Part shown: piece after piece, positions 16,207 to 25,106 of the stretch
Numbering within the stretch: the first letter of the stretch is position 1
How the letters are laid out: each line of letters begins with the position of its first letter
Assembly (NCBI RefSeq): GCF_042429435.1
Contig: NZ_JBHMAF010000008.1
Length of the DNA: 64,000 nt
Direction: 5' to 3' (one strand)
From: Ectobacillus funiculus
GTDB lineage: Bacteria; Bacillota; Bacilli; Bacillales; Bacillaceae_G
Position numbers and translations under genes: made by a program
The notes under the pieces: model-generated
What the model was told of the DNA's origin: nothing
Seen by the model: the letters and a program-made list of their open reading frames with translations, nothing else
Databases searched by the model: none

Positions 16207-16350
16207 ATGAAAATGCTAACTATGTACCTAAAGCCAGTCTGGACACCATTAAAATGGTTTGGAATTTCTATTTTTAGGGGCAAGAGTGATGGAAGGTATT
16301 ATTATAAGATAGGGACGAAACCGTTTAAACGGATAGGAAAAGCCATATAG
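16207..16350 (+). CDS. Small basic orphan protein, 47 aa
   Basis: From ATG 16207 (after TTGGTGGTG) the product reads MKMLTMYLKPVWTPLKWFG..., ends in KPFKRIGKAI, and is rich in Trp, Tyr and Lys. It could bind membranes or nucleic acid, but I do not recognise a family. It follows family C copy 1. A longer in-frame start at 16123 has no ribosome binding site. Confidence 0.4.
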   Translation: MKMLTMYLKPVWTPLKWFGISIFRGKSDGRYYYKIGTKPFKRIGKAI

Positions 16351-16498
16351 AATAAGATTTCATAATGTTCATCCCATCATTGCTACAGATTATTTCTGGA
16401 TGTATAGCATTTAGGACGTTGAGAAACAAGGAAAATTCTAATGATATTTATTATTAATTAAATGAATATCATACAGTGATTGTATCTTTGGGACTGTG

Positions 16499-16638
16499 GG
16501 CGCAGAGATAATTAAGAAGGATTATTTGATGCAACAGAGAAAGAAGCAGTAAATTTCCTTTGGCATCATAGAACTGCATTTCGGAAAAGCGTTAAGGAAC
16601 TGAAGAGAATAATAAACAATGATAAACCTGTATGGTAA
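16499..16638 (+). pseudogene. Frameshifted remnant of the 47003-47278 gene family
   Basis: From 16528 the frame reads DATEKEAVNFLWHHRTAFRK and ends at TAA 16638. This matches LTEKEAVDFIWSNRATFRQS in the intact protein at 47003-47278. Just upstream, GAEIIKKDYL (16499-16528) in another frame corresponds to GAEYCDEGETFL. So the C-terminal third survives with a frameshift near 16528 and the N-terminal part is lost. Confidence 0.7.
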
Positions 16639-16729
16639 TGAGTCATAGAGAATTTGAGAAACAATCATTTAGAAGTAGGAGCTTTTTGTCGGGAATGATA
16701 CAATCATGCTCCACAACCTTCTCATATAA

Positions 16730-16784
16730 AAAGGAGATGCTCAAAAGGGTATATTGCGTGCCTTTTAGAGTATCTCCTTTTTTA
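16730..16784 (+). terminator. Intrinsic terminator
   Basis: AAAGGAGAT(GC)TC...GAGTATCTCCTTTTTT with an inner AAAAGG/CCTTTT stem. No complete gene precedes it; it may be left over from the decayed gene at 16499-16638. Confidence 0.75.
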
Positions 16785-17000
16785 TGTGCAATGTAATTTT
16801 CATAATCAATATTAGTCATACATTTCCTGAAAGATTAGGTAACCCCTGCTTACACCTTACTAACAAACAAAAGGAAACATTTAGCACAATAGGGGCAAGG
16901 AAAACGGGTTCTTCTATACCATCAATCTTTTACTTGTCCCAGAAAATAAAAAAGAGAGCCATTACCTCATTTCATGATTCTCTGCAAAGTCTTTGTATTC

Positions 17001-17267
17001 TTAGTTTCCTTTTTCCTCTTTGTACACCTTACTAGAAGCAATCAACTTTTCTAGTTCACTTCTGTAATGTAGCAAATGCTTTCGTAATTCCTTCTTCTTA
17101 CTTGGAGTTATATTCTTTCCATTGAGGTTCTTACCTGTCTGTAAAGTTTGCTTGACCTCATTTCTCATAGTTACTAGCTTGTATCCCGTTTCTTTCACGG
17201 TCTTAGTCTGATACGTCCGCATCATTTTAATTAGTATCGTTCTAGCTTCATGAGCTTTCTTATTCAA
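17001..17267 (-). CDS. Conserved-looking hypothetical protein, 88 aa
   Basis: A very basic, fully helical protein: MNKKAHEARTILIKMMRTYQ at the start and KKKELRKHLLHYRSELEKLI near the end, with a coiled-coil-like heptad pattern. TTG 17267 is preceded by GGAGGTGG, a strong ribosome binding site. Family and function are unknown; nucleic-acid binding is possible from charge alone. Confidence 0.6.
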   Translation of the reverse strand: MNKKAHEARTILIKMMRTYQTKTVKETGYKLVTMRNEVKQTLQTGKNLNGKNITPSKKKELRKHLLHYRSELEKLIASSKVYKEEKGN

Positions 17268-17704
17268 CTGCCCACCTCCAAGTTTTGCAGTCGTAATTTA
17301 ACTGCTATATTATCATAACATGAATTGTAAAATATTTCAAATTAACTATGTCTTTACAACGTATACATCACTTTCATGATGCTCACCTAGACATATATAG
17401 ATAAGAACAAATAACAACAAATAGCATATAGTAAGGAATAGCCACATAGGGTAATTTTGTACAGAAATATTGTTTGGTTAATTTAATCGTGATAATAGCT
17501 TCAAAACTGCTTTTTATTACATCCCAACTTTATCCTGCACTATATCTTTCACAAATAACATAAATTATATGGTATGAAATTTTACTACGCCAAAAACACT
17601 TTCCTTGAAGGTTTTTTCGACATTGATTTAAGTGCTTAGCTATAAGTGTTAGAAGAGATTTGAAAAAAGATGCTGTCTTATCTTAAACAGGAGCAGTGAT
17701 ACTT
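17268..17704. other. Gene-free stretch
   Basis: About 430 AT-rich bases between the divergent genes at 17267 and 17705. They must hold both promoters, but I see no convincing -35/-10 pair, structured RNA or repeat. Confidence 0.6.
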
Positions 17705-17956
17705 ATGAATGTTACTCATATTCAAGTTCATGTATTGGGGAACTATCAATTCGAAGATGCACATGCAACAATAGAAATTGACGGTGACAAGAAATACACT
17801 GTGTATGCTAAGTATACGAGGAAGCGTGAAGTGAAAATAATTCATGATAATGAGTTACCTGCTGAATTAGAACCTTTATATAATAAAATGGAAAAAGAGT
17901 TAAACAGACGTATCAGGGGATTACATTCGGCAAGGCTGATATTTGGTGAAGAATAA
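17705..17956 (+). CDS. Hypothetical protein, 83 aa
   Basis: Begins MNVTHIQVHVLGNYQFEDAH and ends LHSARLIFGEE. It alternates beta-strand-like segments (IQVHVLG, ATIEIDG, YTVYAKYT, VKIIHD) with a C-terminal helix KMEKELNRRIR. AGGAG lies 11 bases upstream of ATG 17705; the in-frame GTG at 17696 is too close to it. No known family is recognised. Confidence 0.6.
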   Translation: MNVTHIQVHVLGNYQFEDAHATIEIDGDKKYTVYAKYTRKREVKIIHDNELPAELEPLYNKMEKELNRRIRGLHSARLIFGEE

Positions 17957-18193
17957 GAAAATATCAATTACTAAAACAGAATGAGCAATTAGTCTCTTTA
18001 AAAAAATAATCAGTCTGTATGAATTTAACAAGTATCCCCATTGTTATTTGTTTTGTTCCCTGTTATTCTAAAAGAGAATTATTTTTGTTCGGTGTATGAA
18101 GGGATAATGAGTGTAAAAACAGTTTGTGTCTTAATATGTCTAGACAAGAATAGTATTACAAGTGTGTGTGAATACGCACTAGGGGGCAACAAT

Positions 18194-18394
18194 ATGTTAC
18201 AAGGTACAGTTAAATGGTTTAATGCAGAAAAAGGATTTGGATTTATCGAGCGCGAAGGTGGAGATGATGTATTTGTTCACTTCTCAGCTATTCAAGGTGA
18301 GGGATTCAAATCTCTAGAAGAAGGTCAAAAAGTTACATTTGAAATTACTCAAGGTAACCGTGGAGATCAAGCTGCTAACGTACAAAAAGCTTAA
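18194..18394 (+). CDS. Cold shock protein (CspA/CspB family)
   Basis: 66 residues, the standard length. An OB-fold RNA chaperone with RNP1 (KGFGFIE, about residues 13-19) and RNP2 (VFVHFSAI, about 27-34). It binds single-stranded RNA and DNA and melts structure in mRNA. ATG 18194 follows AGGGGGCAACA; an upstream in-frame extension has no family counterpart. The long leader (about 150 bases or more) fits cold-regulated csp genes. A strong terminator follows. Confidence 0.95.
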   Translation: MLQGTVKWFNAEKGFGFIEREGGDDVFVHFSAIQGEGFKSLEEGQKVTFEITQGNRGDQAANVQKA

Positions 18395-18409
18395 TTAAAT
18401 ATATAGACA

Positions 18410-18462
18410 AAAAAGTCTGACCCAGAAGGTGCACATGTATCTTGTAGGGTCAGACTTTTTTT
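18410..18462 (+). terminator. Intrinsic terminator after the cold shock gene
   Basis: AAAAAGTCTGACCC and GGGTCAGACTTTTTTT form a 12-14 bp stem. Confidence 0.92.
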
Positions 18463-18602
18463 ATTCTCCAGAAAATAAAAGAACTGTTCTTTTTAGTAGT
18501 GTTATTCATACGAGTCTTCTCCAATGAGCATACTGCCAAAAACTACATAAGATAAACATCATAAACACAACCATTCAGGAGTAGAGTTCATCAATCATCA
18601 GG

Positions 18603-18749
18603 GGCGCGGACGTTCTTGTTTACAATGAATCAGGAAATTTAGAACTTGCAGAACTAAATGCTGAATTTGTTTCTGATCGAGTGCCTAAACAATTTGTGGA
18701 CTTAGCTAAATGCTTTTGGAACAACGCTAAGACAATTGAGCACATTTGA
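18603..18749 (+). pseudogene. 3' fragment of an unknown gene
   Basis: An open frame of 48 codons begins GADVLVYNESGNLELAELNA and ends CFWNNAKTIEHI at TGA 18749. It is clearly protein-like but has no start codon or ribosome binding site, so it looks like the surviving C-terminus of a deleted gene. Family not recognised. Confidence 0.5.
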
Positions 18750-18895
18750 ACTCTAAGAATCCTGTCATCTTCACCGTCTTGCTTCTAGGATATTACATAA
18801 AGTATACGAATTCCTTATTATTATGGAAGGAATTGGATATAAAAACTCGAATCTATTAGCGTACTCTAATTTCGAGCCTAGGAAGGTGACGAAAC

Positions 18896-19381
18896 ATGAT
18901 GATAAAAACAGCAGATTTATGTGATGTATATAGCGAATACATAGACATATGTGAACCGCTATTCCGCTCTTATGGAAAGAAGCAATGTTTTTATGGACCA
19001 ATGGCAACGCTGAAGGTGTTAGATGATAACGTGCTTGTAAAGAAGGCGTTGGAAACTTTACCGGCAGGCACAGTTCTTGTTGTAGATGGTGGGGGCTCCA
19101 CACGCTGTGCGCTTCTCGGTGATAATTTAGCAGCCATTGCAGCAGCACGACAACTTGCTGGTATTATTATAAATGGCTGTGTAAGAGATGTTGCTGAGCT
19201 AAAGGAAATTGAGCTTGGCATTTTCGCACTTGCAAGTATGCCCAAAAAAAGTAAAAAGGAAGGAAAGGGAGAAGAAAATAGACCGCTCTCATTTGGGGGG
19301 ATTGAATGGTATCCTAATCATTATGTGTATGCCGATGAAGATGGTGTAATCGTTTCTGATCGCTTTCTTGTTGAAGAATAA
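18896..19381 (+). CDS. RraA-family protein
   Basis: 161 residues with the RraA/dimethylmenaquinone-methyltransferase-like core: ATLKVLDDNVLVKKALETLP, then VVDGGGSTRCALLGDNLAAI (about residues 60-80) and GIIINGCVRDVAELKEIE with the GxVRD motif (about residue 98). Family members are RNase E regulators in Proteobacteria or class II aldolases for 4-hydroxy-4-methyl-2-oxoglutarate; in Bacillus the activity is not assigned. ATG 18896 follows GGAAGGTGACG. A terminator follows. Confidence 0.9.
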   Translation: MMIKTADLCDVYSEYIDICEPLFRSYGKKQCFYGPMATLKVLDDNVLVKKALETLPAGTVLVVDGGGSTRCALLGDNLAAIAAARQLAGIIINGCVRDVAELKEIELGIFALASMPKKSKKEGKGEENRPLSFGGIEWYPNHYVYADEDGVIVSDRFLVEE

Positions 19382-19408
19382 ATGAATAGAAGACAGAAGT
19401 GAATACGA

Positions 19409-19438
19409 GAGCGCTGCCGTGGCAGTGTTCTTTTCTTT
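19409..19438 (+). terminator. Terminator after the rraA-like gene
   Basis: GCGCTGCC(GT)GGCAGTG followed by TTCTTTTCTTT; imperfect but well placed 28 bases after the stop. Confidence 0.6.
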
Positions 19439-19496
19439 ATAGTAAGGAAGCACCCTCGTAGTCTTATAGCCCACTTCCGTTTTTTAAAAATATAAA

Positions 19497-19525
19497 TCGA
19501 CAAATATAAGAAAAGATAGTAAAAT
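19497..19525 (+). promoter_or_regulatory. Promoter of the cobalamin operon
   Basis: TCGACA (19497-19502), 17 bp, TAAAAT (19520-19525), about 20 bp ahead of the riboswitch. Confidence 0.5.
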
Positions 19526-19544
19526 GAAGAGCGGAATTTCGGAT

Positions 19545-19760
19545 ATTGTGACGAGTTCAGGTCGTAATGGCTCTGCCATTGCGTTAAATGGGAAAGATTT
19601 GGTGAAAATCCAACACGGTCCCGCCACTGTAAGTGAAGAGGCTTTTTGTTGCGCGCCACACCGTTTTTTGGGAAGGCGCAAAAACGGTTAGCGATACACG
19701 AGTCAGGAGACCTGCCTAAGCTTGAACGCCAATAAACCTACGAGGCATAGGGAGGTGTTG
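19545..19760 (+). promoter_or_regulatory. Cobalamin (B12) riboswitch
   Basis: Contains GGGAAAGATTTGGTGAAAATCC, here quoted in parts as GGGAAAG, GGTGAAAATCC and CGGTCCCGCCACTGTAA, then the B12 box AGTCAGGAGACCTGCC at about 19701-19716. Order and spacing match the adenosylcobalamin class. It precedes a five-gene transport operon, which should be switched off when cobalamin is plentiful. Confidence 0.95.
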
Positions 19761-19810
19761 TGCACAGCAAAGTCTAACATTTGGCATTCTGTTGAACATT
19801 GCTTACGCAC

Positions 19811-19835
19811 GCCCTGTATAGAGGGCCTTTTTTTA
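19811..19835 (+). terminator. Terminator of the B12 riboswitch
   Basis: GCCC(TGTATAGA)GGGCCTTTTTTTA between the aptamer and the first gene; a short stem with a long T-tract, fitting transcriptional control. Confidence 0.7.
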
Positions 19836-19866
19836 TGACTTTTTTTAAAAGAGGGAGACAAGGTAC

Positions 19867-21693
19867 ATGAGACAGTTGAAAAAATGGATGATCGTATCTC
19901 TTACAGCGATAATGCTAGTTGCTGTATCTTTTGTAAATACGGTACATACGGTATTTGCAGAAACGGCAAATACGATTACGCTTGCGGTAGTTGGGGATGC
20001 GGAGCGAAAAGTGATTTTATGCCCGAAAGAAGTGGCAGTGCAGCCAGATGAAACCGCATTGGATGTATTAAAGAGAGAATTTCCGAATGGTATCGTTACG
20101 GAGCAGTCATCTTTTGGAGAGTATTTAACTGGAGTTGATGGTCTTCTTTCAGGGGGAGAGAATCCAAACAGCTACTGGTCATTTGAAGTAAATGGAGCAG
20201 CTGCGAATGTTGGAGCTGATGCATACAAGGTACATAGTGGTGACACTGTCGCATTTCGTTATGTAACAGATTGGAACGTAGGATTAGGGAATAAAACACT
20301 TGAGGAGAGCATTGCAGAGCTTGGTGGATGTGAAGAGCAAAGCGAACCAGCAGCTCCTACAACCCCGGATCAACCAGGACAATCAGGTCCAACGGATGGT
20401 AATTCCGAGCAACCAGGACAATCAGGTCCAACGGATGGTAATTCCGAGCAACCAGGACAATCAGATTCGACGGACGGTGAATCTGGGCAACCAGGGAAAA
20501 CCGATGAGAATTCTGCACCTGTTTTAATGGAAAGTGTGAATAAGACAATTGATAATGCAGTGCAATTTATGCTAAGCAGAGAGCTACAAAGTGATTGGGA
20601 AGTAATTGGAGTATTGCAGTCCGCAGCGGCTGTTTCTGATGAAGCGAAAGCAACTTATTTAAAATCTTTAGAAGATCGTGTAAATACGAGTGCGCGACTT
20701 AACAATATGGCACTTGCTAGAACGATTTTAGCAATTAATGCGCTTGGAGCAGATCCAACGAATTTTGCAGGACAAAACCTAGTTTCTAAGCTTTATAATG
20801 ATGAGACAGTGGGCAGTATTAATTCATATATATATGCGCTGCTTGCGTTAGATAGCAGAGATTACGAGATTCCGAGCGATGCAAAGTGGACACGTGATAG
20901 CTTAATCTCAGAGATTTTGAAAGAGCAGCATGCTGATGGCGGTTGGTCTTTCAGTAGTGAAACAGGTGATCCAGATATGACAGGCATGGTATTAACAGCA
21001 CTGGCTCCTTATAAGAGCCGCGCAGAAGTAAAACCAGCAATTGACAATGCAGTAAGTCTATTAAAAACATTACAAACGTCAAATGGCGGATATGAGTCTG
21101 ACGGAGTAGAAAATGCTAACAGTGCAGCGCAAGTAGTAACAGGTCTAGCTGCAATTGGAGTGGATCCAGCAGGAAGTGAATTTACAAAGGATGGACATAC
21201 TCTTATTCAAAATCTACAATCCTTCCAATTATCAGATGGAAGCTTTAAATGGTTAAGTACAGATTCAGAAAGCAGTTCTCTTGCGTCAGAGCAAGCTTTA
21301 TATGCTCTTGTCCAATATAAGTTCTATACAGAAGGAAAAGGTTCTATCTTCCACTGGACAGGCAATCCGGTTTCTGTCGATAATGGAAGCGCTGAAGAGA
21401 CAGCTAGTGAAGATAGTGAGTCTTCTAATGAAGTAGTCACAGTAGCCACTGAAAGTCCAGCTGCGTCAGCTGAAGCATCATCTACAGAAAATAATACGCA
21501 TACAGAGGAAATTGTTACGGTGGCGTCATCGAAAGAAACAACAACAACTCCTGTATCAGCTGCGTCAGCTTCCAAAAAGCAAAAGCTGCCAGATACAGCT
21601 ATGTTTGGAACGGAAACAATTGTGATGACTGCAGCAGGTGCAGTCCTTATGACTGCAGGGGCTATTCTTTGGAGAAGAAAGAAGGCCGCATAA
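19867..21693 (+). CDS. Cell-wall-anchored transcobalamin-like protein (DUF4430 + alpha/alpha barrel + LPDTA)
   Basis: 608 residues. Signal peptide 1-31 (cleavage after VFA). Residues about 35-140 form a DUF4430 domain (the transcobalamin C-terminal-like fold), with NPNSYWSFEVNG and AYKVHSGDTVAFRY. A Gln/Pro/Ser/Gly linker (about 150-215) holds 13-residue repeats. Residues about 225-495 show helical repeats with QHADGGWSF, QTSNGGYES and QLSDGSFKW, typical of the alpha/alpha barrel shared by prenyltransferases and the intrinsic factor/transcobalamin family. A Ser/Thr/Glu-rich stalk leads to LPDTA, a hydrophobic helix and RRKK, a sortase signal. It is first in the B12-riboswitch operon. I infer capture of cobalamin at the wall; binding has not been shown. 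Confidence 0.88.
   Translation: MRQLKKWMIVSLTAIMLVAVSFVNTVHTVFAETANTITLAVVGDAERKVILCPKEVAVQPDETALDVLKREFPNGIVTEQSSFGEYLTGVDGLLSGGENPNSYWSFEVNGAAANVGADAYKVHSGDTVAFRYVTDWNVGLGNKTLEESIAELGGCEEQSEPAAPTTPDQPGQSGPTDGNSEQPGQSGPTDGNSEQPGQSDSTDGESGQPGKTDENSAPVLMESVNKTIDNAVQFMLSRELQSDWEVIGVLQSAAAVSDEAKATYLKSLEDRVNTSARLNNMALARTILAINALGADPTNFAGQNLVSKLYNDETVGSINSYIYALLALDSRDYEIPSDAKWTRDSLISEILKEQHADGGWSFSSETGDPDMTGMVLTALAPYKSRAEVKPAIDNAVSLLKTLQTSNGGYESDGVENANSAAQVVTGLAAIGVDPAGSEFTKDGHTLIQNLQSFQLSDGSFKWLSTDSESSSLASEQALYALVQYKFYTEGKGSIFHWTGNPVSVDNGSAEETASEDSESSNEVVTVATESPAASAEASSTENNTHTEEIVTVASSKETTTTPVSAASASKKQKLPDTAMFGTETIVMTAAGAVLMTAGAILWRRKKAA
20371..20487 (+). repeat. 39-bp tandem repeat inside the linker
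   Basis: Three units starting CAACCAGGACAATCAG at 20371, 20410 and 20449; the first two are nearly identical, the third is diverged. They encode QPGQSGPTDGNSE. Copy number may vary between strains. Confidence 0.9.
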
Positions 21694-21760
21694 TCCTATA
21701 ACCAACATGATTAGGAGCAAGCACTTGCTCCTAATTGCTTTTAGAAAGGTATGTGAAGAT

Positions 21761-22588
21761 ATGAGACATATAAAATATTTTTTTTCTATTATGACTGTAC
21801 TCGTTCTTTTGACAGGCTGTTCTGCAAAGTCTGAAACGAGCGAAAACAAGAACAAAGAGACAACTGTTGATGCTACTGATGCTACAGAACAAGCGCAAAC
21901 AGAGGAAACGCAACAAGCAGCACAAACACCTACAGAGACAACAGAACAGTCGGCTGATCCGTCTGAAGAAAGCAGGACAGCAGAGGATACTAATAAAGCA
22001 GCTCCTGCAAACACAGTTGCTTCTGCAAATACAGTTGCTTCTGCAAATCAGACGCCTTCCTCAAATGCAAATGCAGCCACTTCTGCAAATCAGGCGCAGG
22101 AGGGCAGCAGTAAACCAGCAGCGTCTACACAAACGCCGGCTTCCCAACCTTCCCAAGGATCGGCAGCATCCCAGTCTTCTCAAGTAGTAGTGGCGCCAGC
22201 GCCAGCTCCTGCCCCAGCTCAAGCTGTATCCGAGCCGCAGCAGGAGCAAAAGAAGGAAACAGCTATGGTTACTCTTTCAATACAAGATAACCAAACGACA
22301 GTTCTTTCAAAAACAACGGTTGAATTGCAGGAGGGAGATACAGTATTTGCTGTACTGGCGCGTACTGTGAAGCAAAAGGGAATTCAAATGGAATATACAG
22401 GGGCAGGTCAGAGTGTTTATGTGCAGGGAATTAATAACTTGTACGAAATGGATCGCGGTCCGAATAGCGGCTGGAGATATTATGTAAATGGGGTAATCGG
22501 TAATAGAAGTGCGGGTGTTATTAAATTGTCTAAGGGTGATCAAGTAGAGTGGCGATATACAAATGATTACAAAAAGGATGGTCAGTGA
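21761..22588 (+). CDS. Transcobalamin-like DUF4430 lipoprotein
   Basis: 275 residues from ATG 21761. The lipobox VLLTGC puts the lipidated Cys near residue 18. A long low-complexity Thr/Glu/Gln then Ala/Asn/Ser/Pro spacer (about 22-165) should span the wall. The C-terminal DUF4430 domain (about 172-275) carries GPNSGWRYYVNG, the strongest signature of the family, and KGDQVEWRY. It lies between the wall-anchored protein and the ECF genes; its stop overlaps the ecfT start. The likely role is the membrane-proximal receptor that hands ligand to the transporter. Confidence 0.88.
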   Translation: MRHIKYFFSIMTVLVLLTGCSAKSETSENKNKETTVDATDATEQAQTEETQQAAQTPTETTEQSADPSEESRTAEDTNKAAPANTVASANTVASANQTPSSNANAATSANQAQEGSSKPAASTQTPASQPSQGSAASQSSQVVVAPAPAPAPAQAVSEPQQEQKKETAMVTLSIQDNQTTVLSKTTVELQEGDTVFAVLARTVKQKGIQMEYTGAGQSVYVQGINNLYEMDRGPNSGWRYYVNGVIGNRSAGVIKLSKGDQVEWRYTNDYKKDGQ

Positions 22589-23472
22589 TAGAGATGAAGT
22601 CAGCTTTTTCTTCTGTGCATCCAATCGTCAGCCTTCTGTATTTTATAGGCGTTGCTGTGATGAGCATGATGCTTCTTCATCCGGTGTTTTTAGCTACATC
22701 AGTTTGTCTGCTGCTGCTCCTAAACATATTGCAGGGCAGTGGTGCACTCATGAAGAAGATGATGATGGCATCAATTGGCATGGCAGTCATTGTTGCAATT
22801 GCTAACCCGCTATTTACACATCGAGGAAGCACCATGCTGTTTTATCTGTTTGATAATCCAGTGACACTTGAGGCGACTCTGTATGGTATTACGATGGCGC
22901 TGTCATTTTTAACGATTTCCTTCGCGTTTATTTCATACAATGCGACGATTTCAAGTCATAAGTTTCTCTATTTATTCTCACGCATTTCCCCGAAGGCAGC
23001 GCTTTTAACGATGATTGCGATTCGATTTGTTCCTTTGTTTTTGAGGAGATTGTCCTATATTACGCTTGTTCAAAAAACAAAAGGGGTACAACTTGAAGTG
23101 GGTTCGCTTCGAAGCAGAGTGCAAAATGGAATGAAGCTGTTGTCCGTATTGCTCGTTTGTTCGTTAGAGGAAGCATTGCAAACTGCTGATTCTATGCAGG
23201 CACGCGGTTTTGGAACAACCAAACGAAGTGCATACATTCGATATCGTATGGCTCGAAGAGACTGGTTCTTGCTTTCTATCTTTATCATTCTTCTGTTTTT
23301 CTGTGTTGTAGGTCCGATATTCGGGGCGGGAGTTTTATCAATTTATCCAAAAGTAGAGCCGCTTGCTTTACAAACAAAAGACGGTGTGTTATACACCGCC
23401 TTTTGTTTGTATATAAGTGTTCCTATTATAATAGAAGGAAGGGAGTGGGCATGGTGGCATATGCAGAAATAA
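22585..23472 (+). CDS. ecfT: ECF transporter transmembrane subunit EcfT
   Basis: 295 residues: N-terminal hydrophobic segments (about 10-120), then cytoplasmic coupling helices with the ADSMQARGFG motif (about residue 205) typical of EcfT, and two C-terminal membrane segments. GTG 22585 overlaps the lipoprotein stop and lies 5 bases after AAGGA; ATG 22594 is the alternative. It couples the two ATPases to the substrate-binding S component. Its end overlaps the next gene by 22 bases. Confidence 0.92.
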   Translation: MIEMKSAFSSVHPIVSLLYFIGVAVMSMMLLHPVFLATSVCLLLLLNILQGSGALMKKMMMASIGMAVIVAIANPLFTHRGSTMLFYLFDNPVTLEATLYGITMALSFLTISFAFISYNATISSHKFLYLFSRISPKAALLTMIAIRFVPLFLRRLSYITLVQKTKGVQLEVGSLRSRVQNGMKLLSVLLVCSLEEALQTADSMQARGFGTTKRSAYIRYRMARRDWFLLSIFIILLFFCVVGPIFGAGVLSIYPKVEPLALQTKDGVLYTAFCLYISVPIIIEGREWAWWHMQK

Positions 23473-25106
23473 AACAGCTTTCTTTTCAATACGCAAATGA
23501 GGAACGCCCAGCCTTATCTTCTGTCTCATTATCCGTTGAGCAAGGAGAGTTTGTTGTATTGGCTGGTAGATCCGGCTGTGGTAAAACGACCTTGTTGAAG
23601 CATTTCAAAAAGGAATTGCAGCCTATCGGCATGCGAACTGGAGAACTGTTTTACAATCAAATGCAGCTAAAGGATGTACCGAGTATAACATCCGCGCAGG
23701 AAATTGGAATGGTGTTCCAAAATCCTGAAAATCAACTTGTAATGGATACGGTTATACAAGAGCTCGCCTTTTCACTTGAAAACATAGGTTGTAGTACAAC
23801 TGTGATTCAAAAACGAATTGCGGAGCTTATTAGCTTTCTTGGCTTTCAGGATTTACTGCATCAATCTGTCCATACGTTGTCAGGAGGGCAAAAACAGCTC
23901 GTGAATTTGGCAGCTGTTCTTATTTTGCAGCCGAAGCTGCTTTTGTTGGATGAACCGACAGCCCAGCTCGATCCAATTGCAGCGAAGGAATTTTTAACAT
24001 TGCTGAAACGTATTCACGAAGAGCTTGGTATGACAATTATTGTCAGTGAGCACCGTTTGGATGACATCCTTCCATTAGCAGATCGTCTCGTATTTATGGA
24101 CGGAGGAAGTATCATTTGCGAGGGGACTCCAAAGGAAGTAGTGGAACAGCTATGGGTACAAGAACCATTCCGTTCGTATATTCCGCAAATCCCCCGTTTG
24201 TTTTTGGAATGGGGGAGCGAAGATGTTCCATTTACCGTACGCGATGGTCAAAAAACTCTTCCGGTTCTAGCGAAGACCCTGCACCCACTTGGGAAAACTA
24301 ATCCTCGCCAAGGAAAGGAATTGTTTCGAGCACAAGCGATAACGTTTCAGTATGAAAAAAATGGAGTATGCATTTTAGATGATTTATCTTTTTCGGTTCA
24401 GCAAGGTGAATGGGTTGCTCTTGTGGGGAAAAATGGAACAGGGAAGTCGACGCTTTTAACAGTATTAGCAGGATTGCAAAAATCCAGAAGAGGAAAGGTG
24501 TTCCTTGATGGAGAGCGTCTTGATAAGATTCCTCCGGCGAAACGCTATAAGCAAATCGGCTATGTGTCGCAGCAACCTTACTATCATTTTACACATGATA
24601 CTGTTTGGGAGGAATTATACAATCGTGCTCAAGAATTAGGTTATGAACATTCGGAACAAGCAGCTAGAGAAATGATGGAACGTTTTTCCCTCTCATTTTT
24701 AAGTGGACGTCATCCGCATGATTGCAGCGGCGGAGAGCAGCAGCTAATTGCTATTTGTACAGTGCTTCTTTCCAATCCGCGCATCCTCCTTTTAGATGAA
24801 CCGACTAAAGGACTCGATCCTGAAAAAAAGGAGAAACTGGGGGGATTGTTCCAACAGCTGCAGCAGGATGGTACAACCATTTTGATGGCAACCCATGATG
24901 TGGAGTTTGCGGCTAGGTTTGTCAATCGATGTGTACTTCTATTTGACGGGCAAATTATCGCTGAGGACACACCTCGTCGCTTTTTCAGTGAAAACTTTTT
25001 TTATACAACAGCCGTAAATCGCCTTGTTCGCAAACAGCTTCCGGAGGCATTAATATGGGAGGATGTGGTACAATCGTGTCCAAGTGGTATTCTCTCTTCA
25101 TTATAG
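23451..25106 (+). CDS. ECF transporter ATPase, fused EcfA-EcfA'
   Basis: 551 residues with two ABC domains in one chain. Domain 1: Walker A GRSGCGKTT (about 40), signature LSGGQKQL (about 143), Walker B LLLLDEPTA. Domain 2: GKNGTGKST (about 328), CSGGEQQL (about 425), ILLLDEPTKG. In most Firmicutes the general EcfA1 and EcfA2 are separate genes next to rplQ; a fused pair inside an operon marks a dedicated (group I-like) transporter. ATG 23451 follows GGAAGGGAG; the earlier in-frame start at 23403 lies inside ecfT without a site. Confidence 0.93.
   Translation: MVAYAEIKQLSFQYANEERPALSSVSLSVEQGEFVVLAGRSGCGKTTLLKHFKKELQPIGMRTGELFYNQMQLKDVPSITSAQEIGMVFQNPENQLVMDTVIQELAFSLENIGCSTTVIQKRIAELISFLGFQDLLHQSVHTLSGGQKQLVNLAAVLILQPKLLLLDEPTAQLDPIAAKEFLTLLKRIHEELGMTIIVSEHRLDDILPLADRLVFMDGGSIICEGTPKEVVEQLWVQEPFRSYIPQIPRLFLEWGSEDVPFTVRDGQKTLPVLAKTLHPLGKTNPRQGKELFRAQAITFQYEKNGVCILDDLSFSVQQGEWVALVGKNGTGKSTLLTVLAGLQKSRRGKVFLDGERLDKIPPAKRYKQIGYVSQQPYYHFTHDTVWEELYNRAQELGYEHSEQAAREMMERFSLSFLSGRHPHDCSGGEQQLIAICTVLLSNPRILLLDEPTKGLDPEKKEKLGGLFQQLQQDGTTILMATHDVEFAARFVNRCVLLFDGQIIAEDTPRRFFSENFFYTTAVNRLVRKQLPEALIWEDVVQSCPSGILSSL

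Noticed and set aside
16784..17035. 83-codon plus-strand ORF
   Set aside because: Overlaps the better-supported minus-strand gene 17001-17267, begins inside a terminator and lacks a ribosome binding site.
18041..18193. N-terminal extension of the cold shock protein
   Set aside because: The family starts at MLQGTVKWFN; the extension is hydrophobic, lacks a site and lies in the long leader.
20300..20527. Second ORF through the 39-bp repeats
   Set aside because: Open only because the 39-bp repeat is a multiple of three in all frames; the sense frame encodes the receptor linker.
22061..22249. Antisense ORFs in the lipoprotein and other Ala/Ser/Gln-rich regions
   Set aside because: Low-complexity coding DNA keeps several frames open; these are shadows of the real genes.
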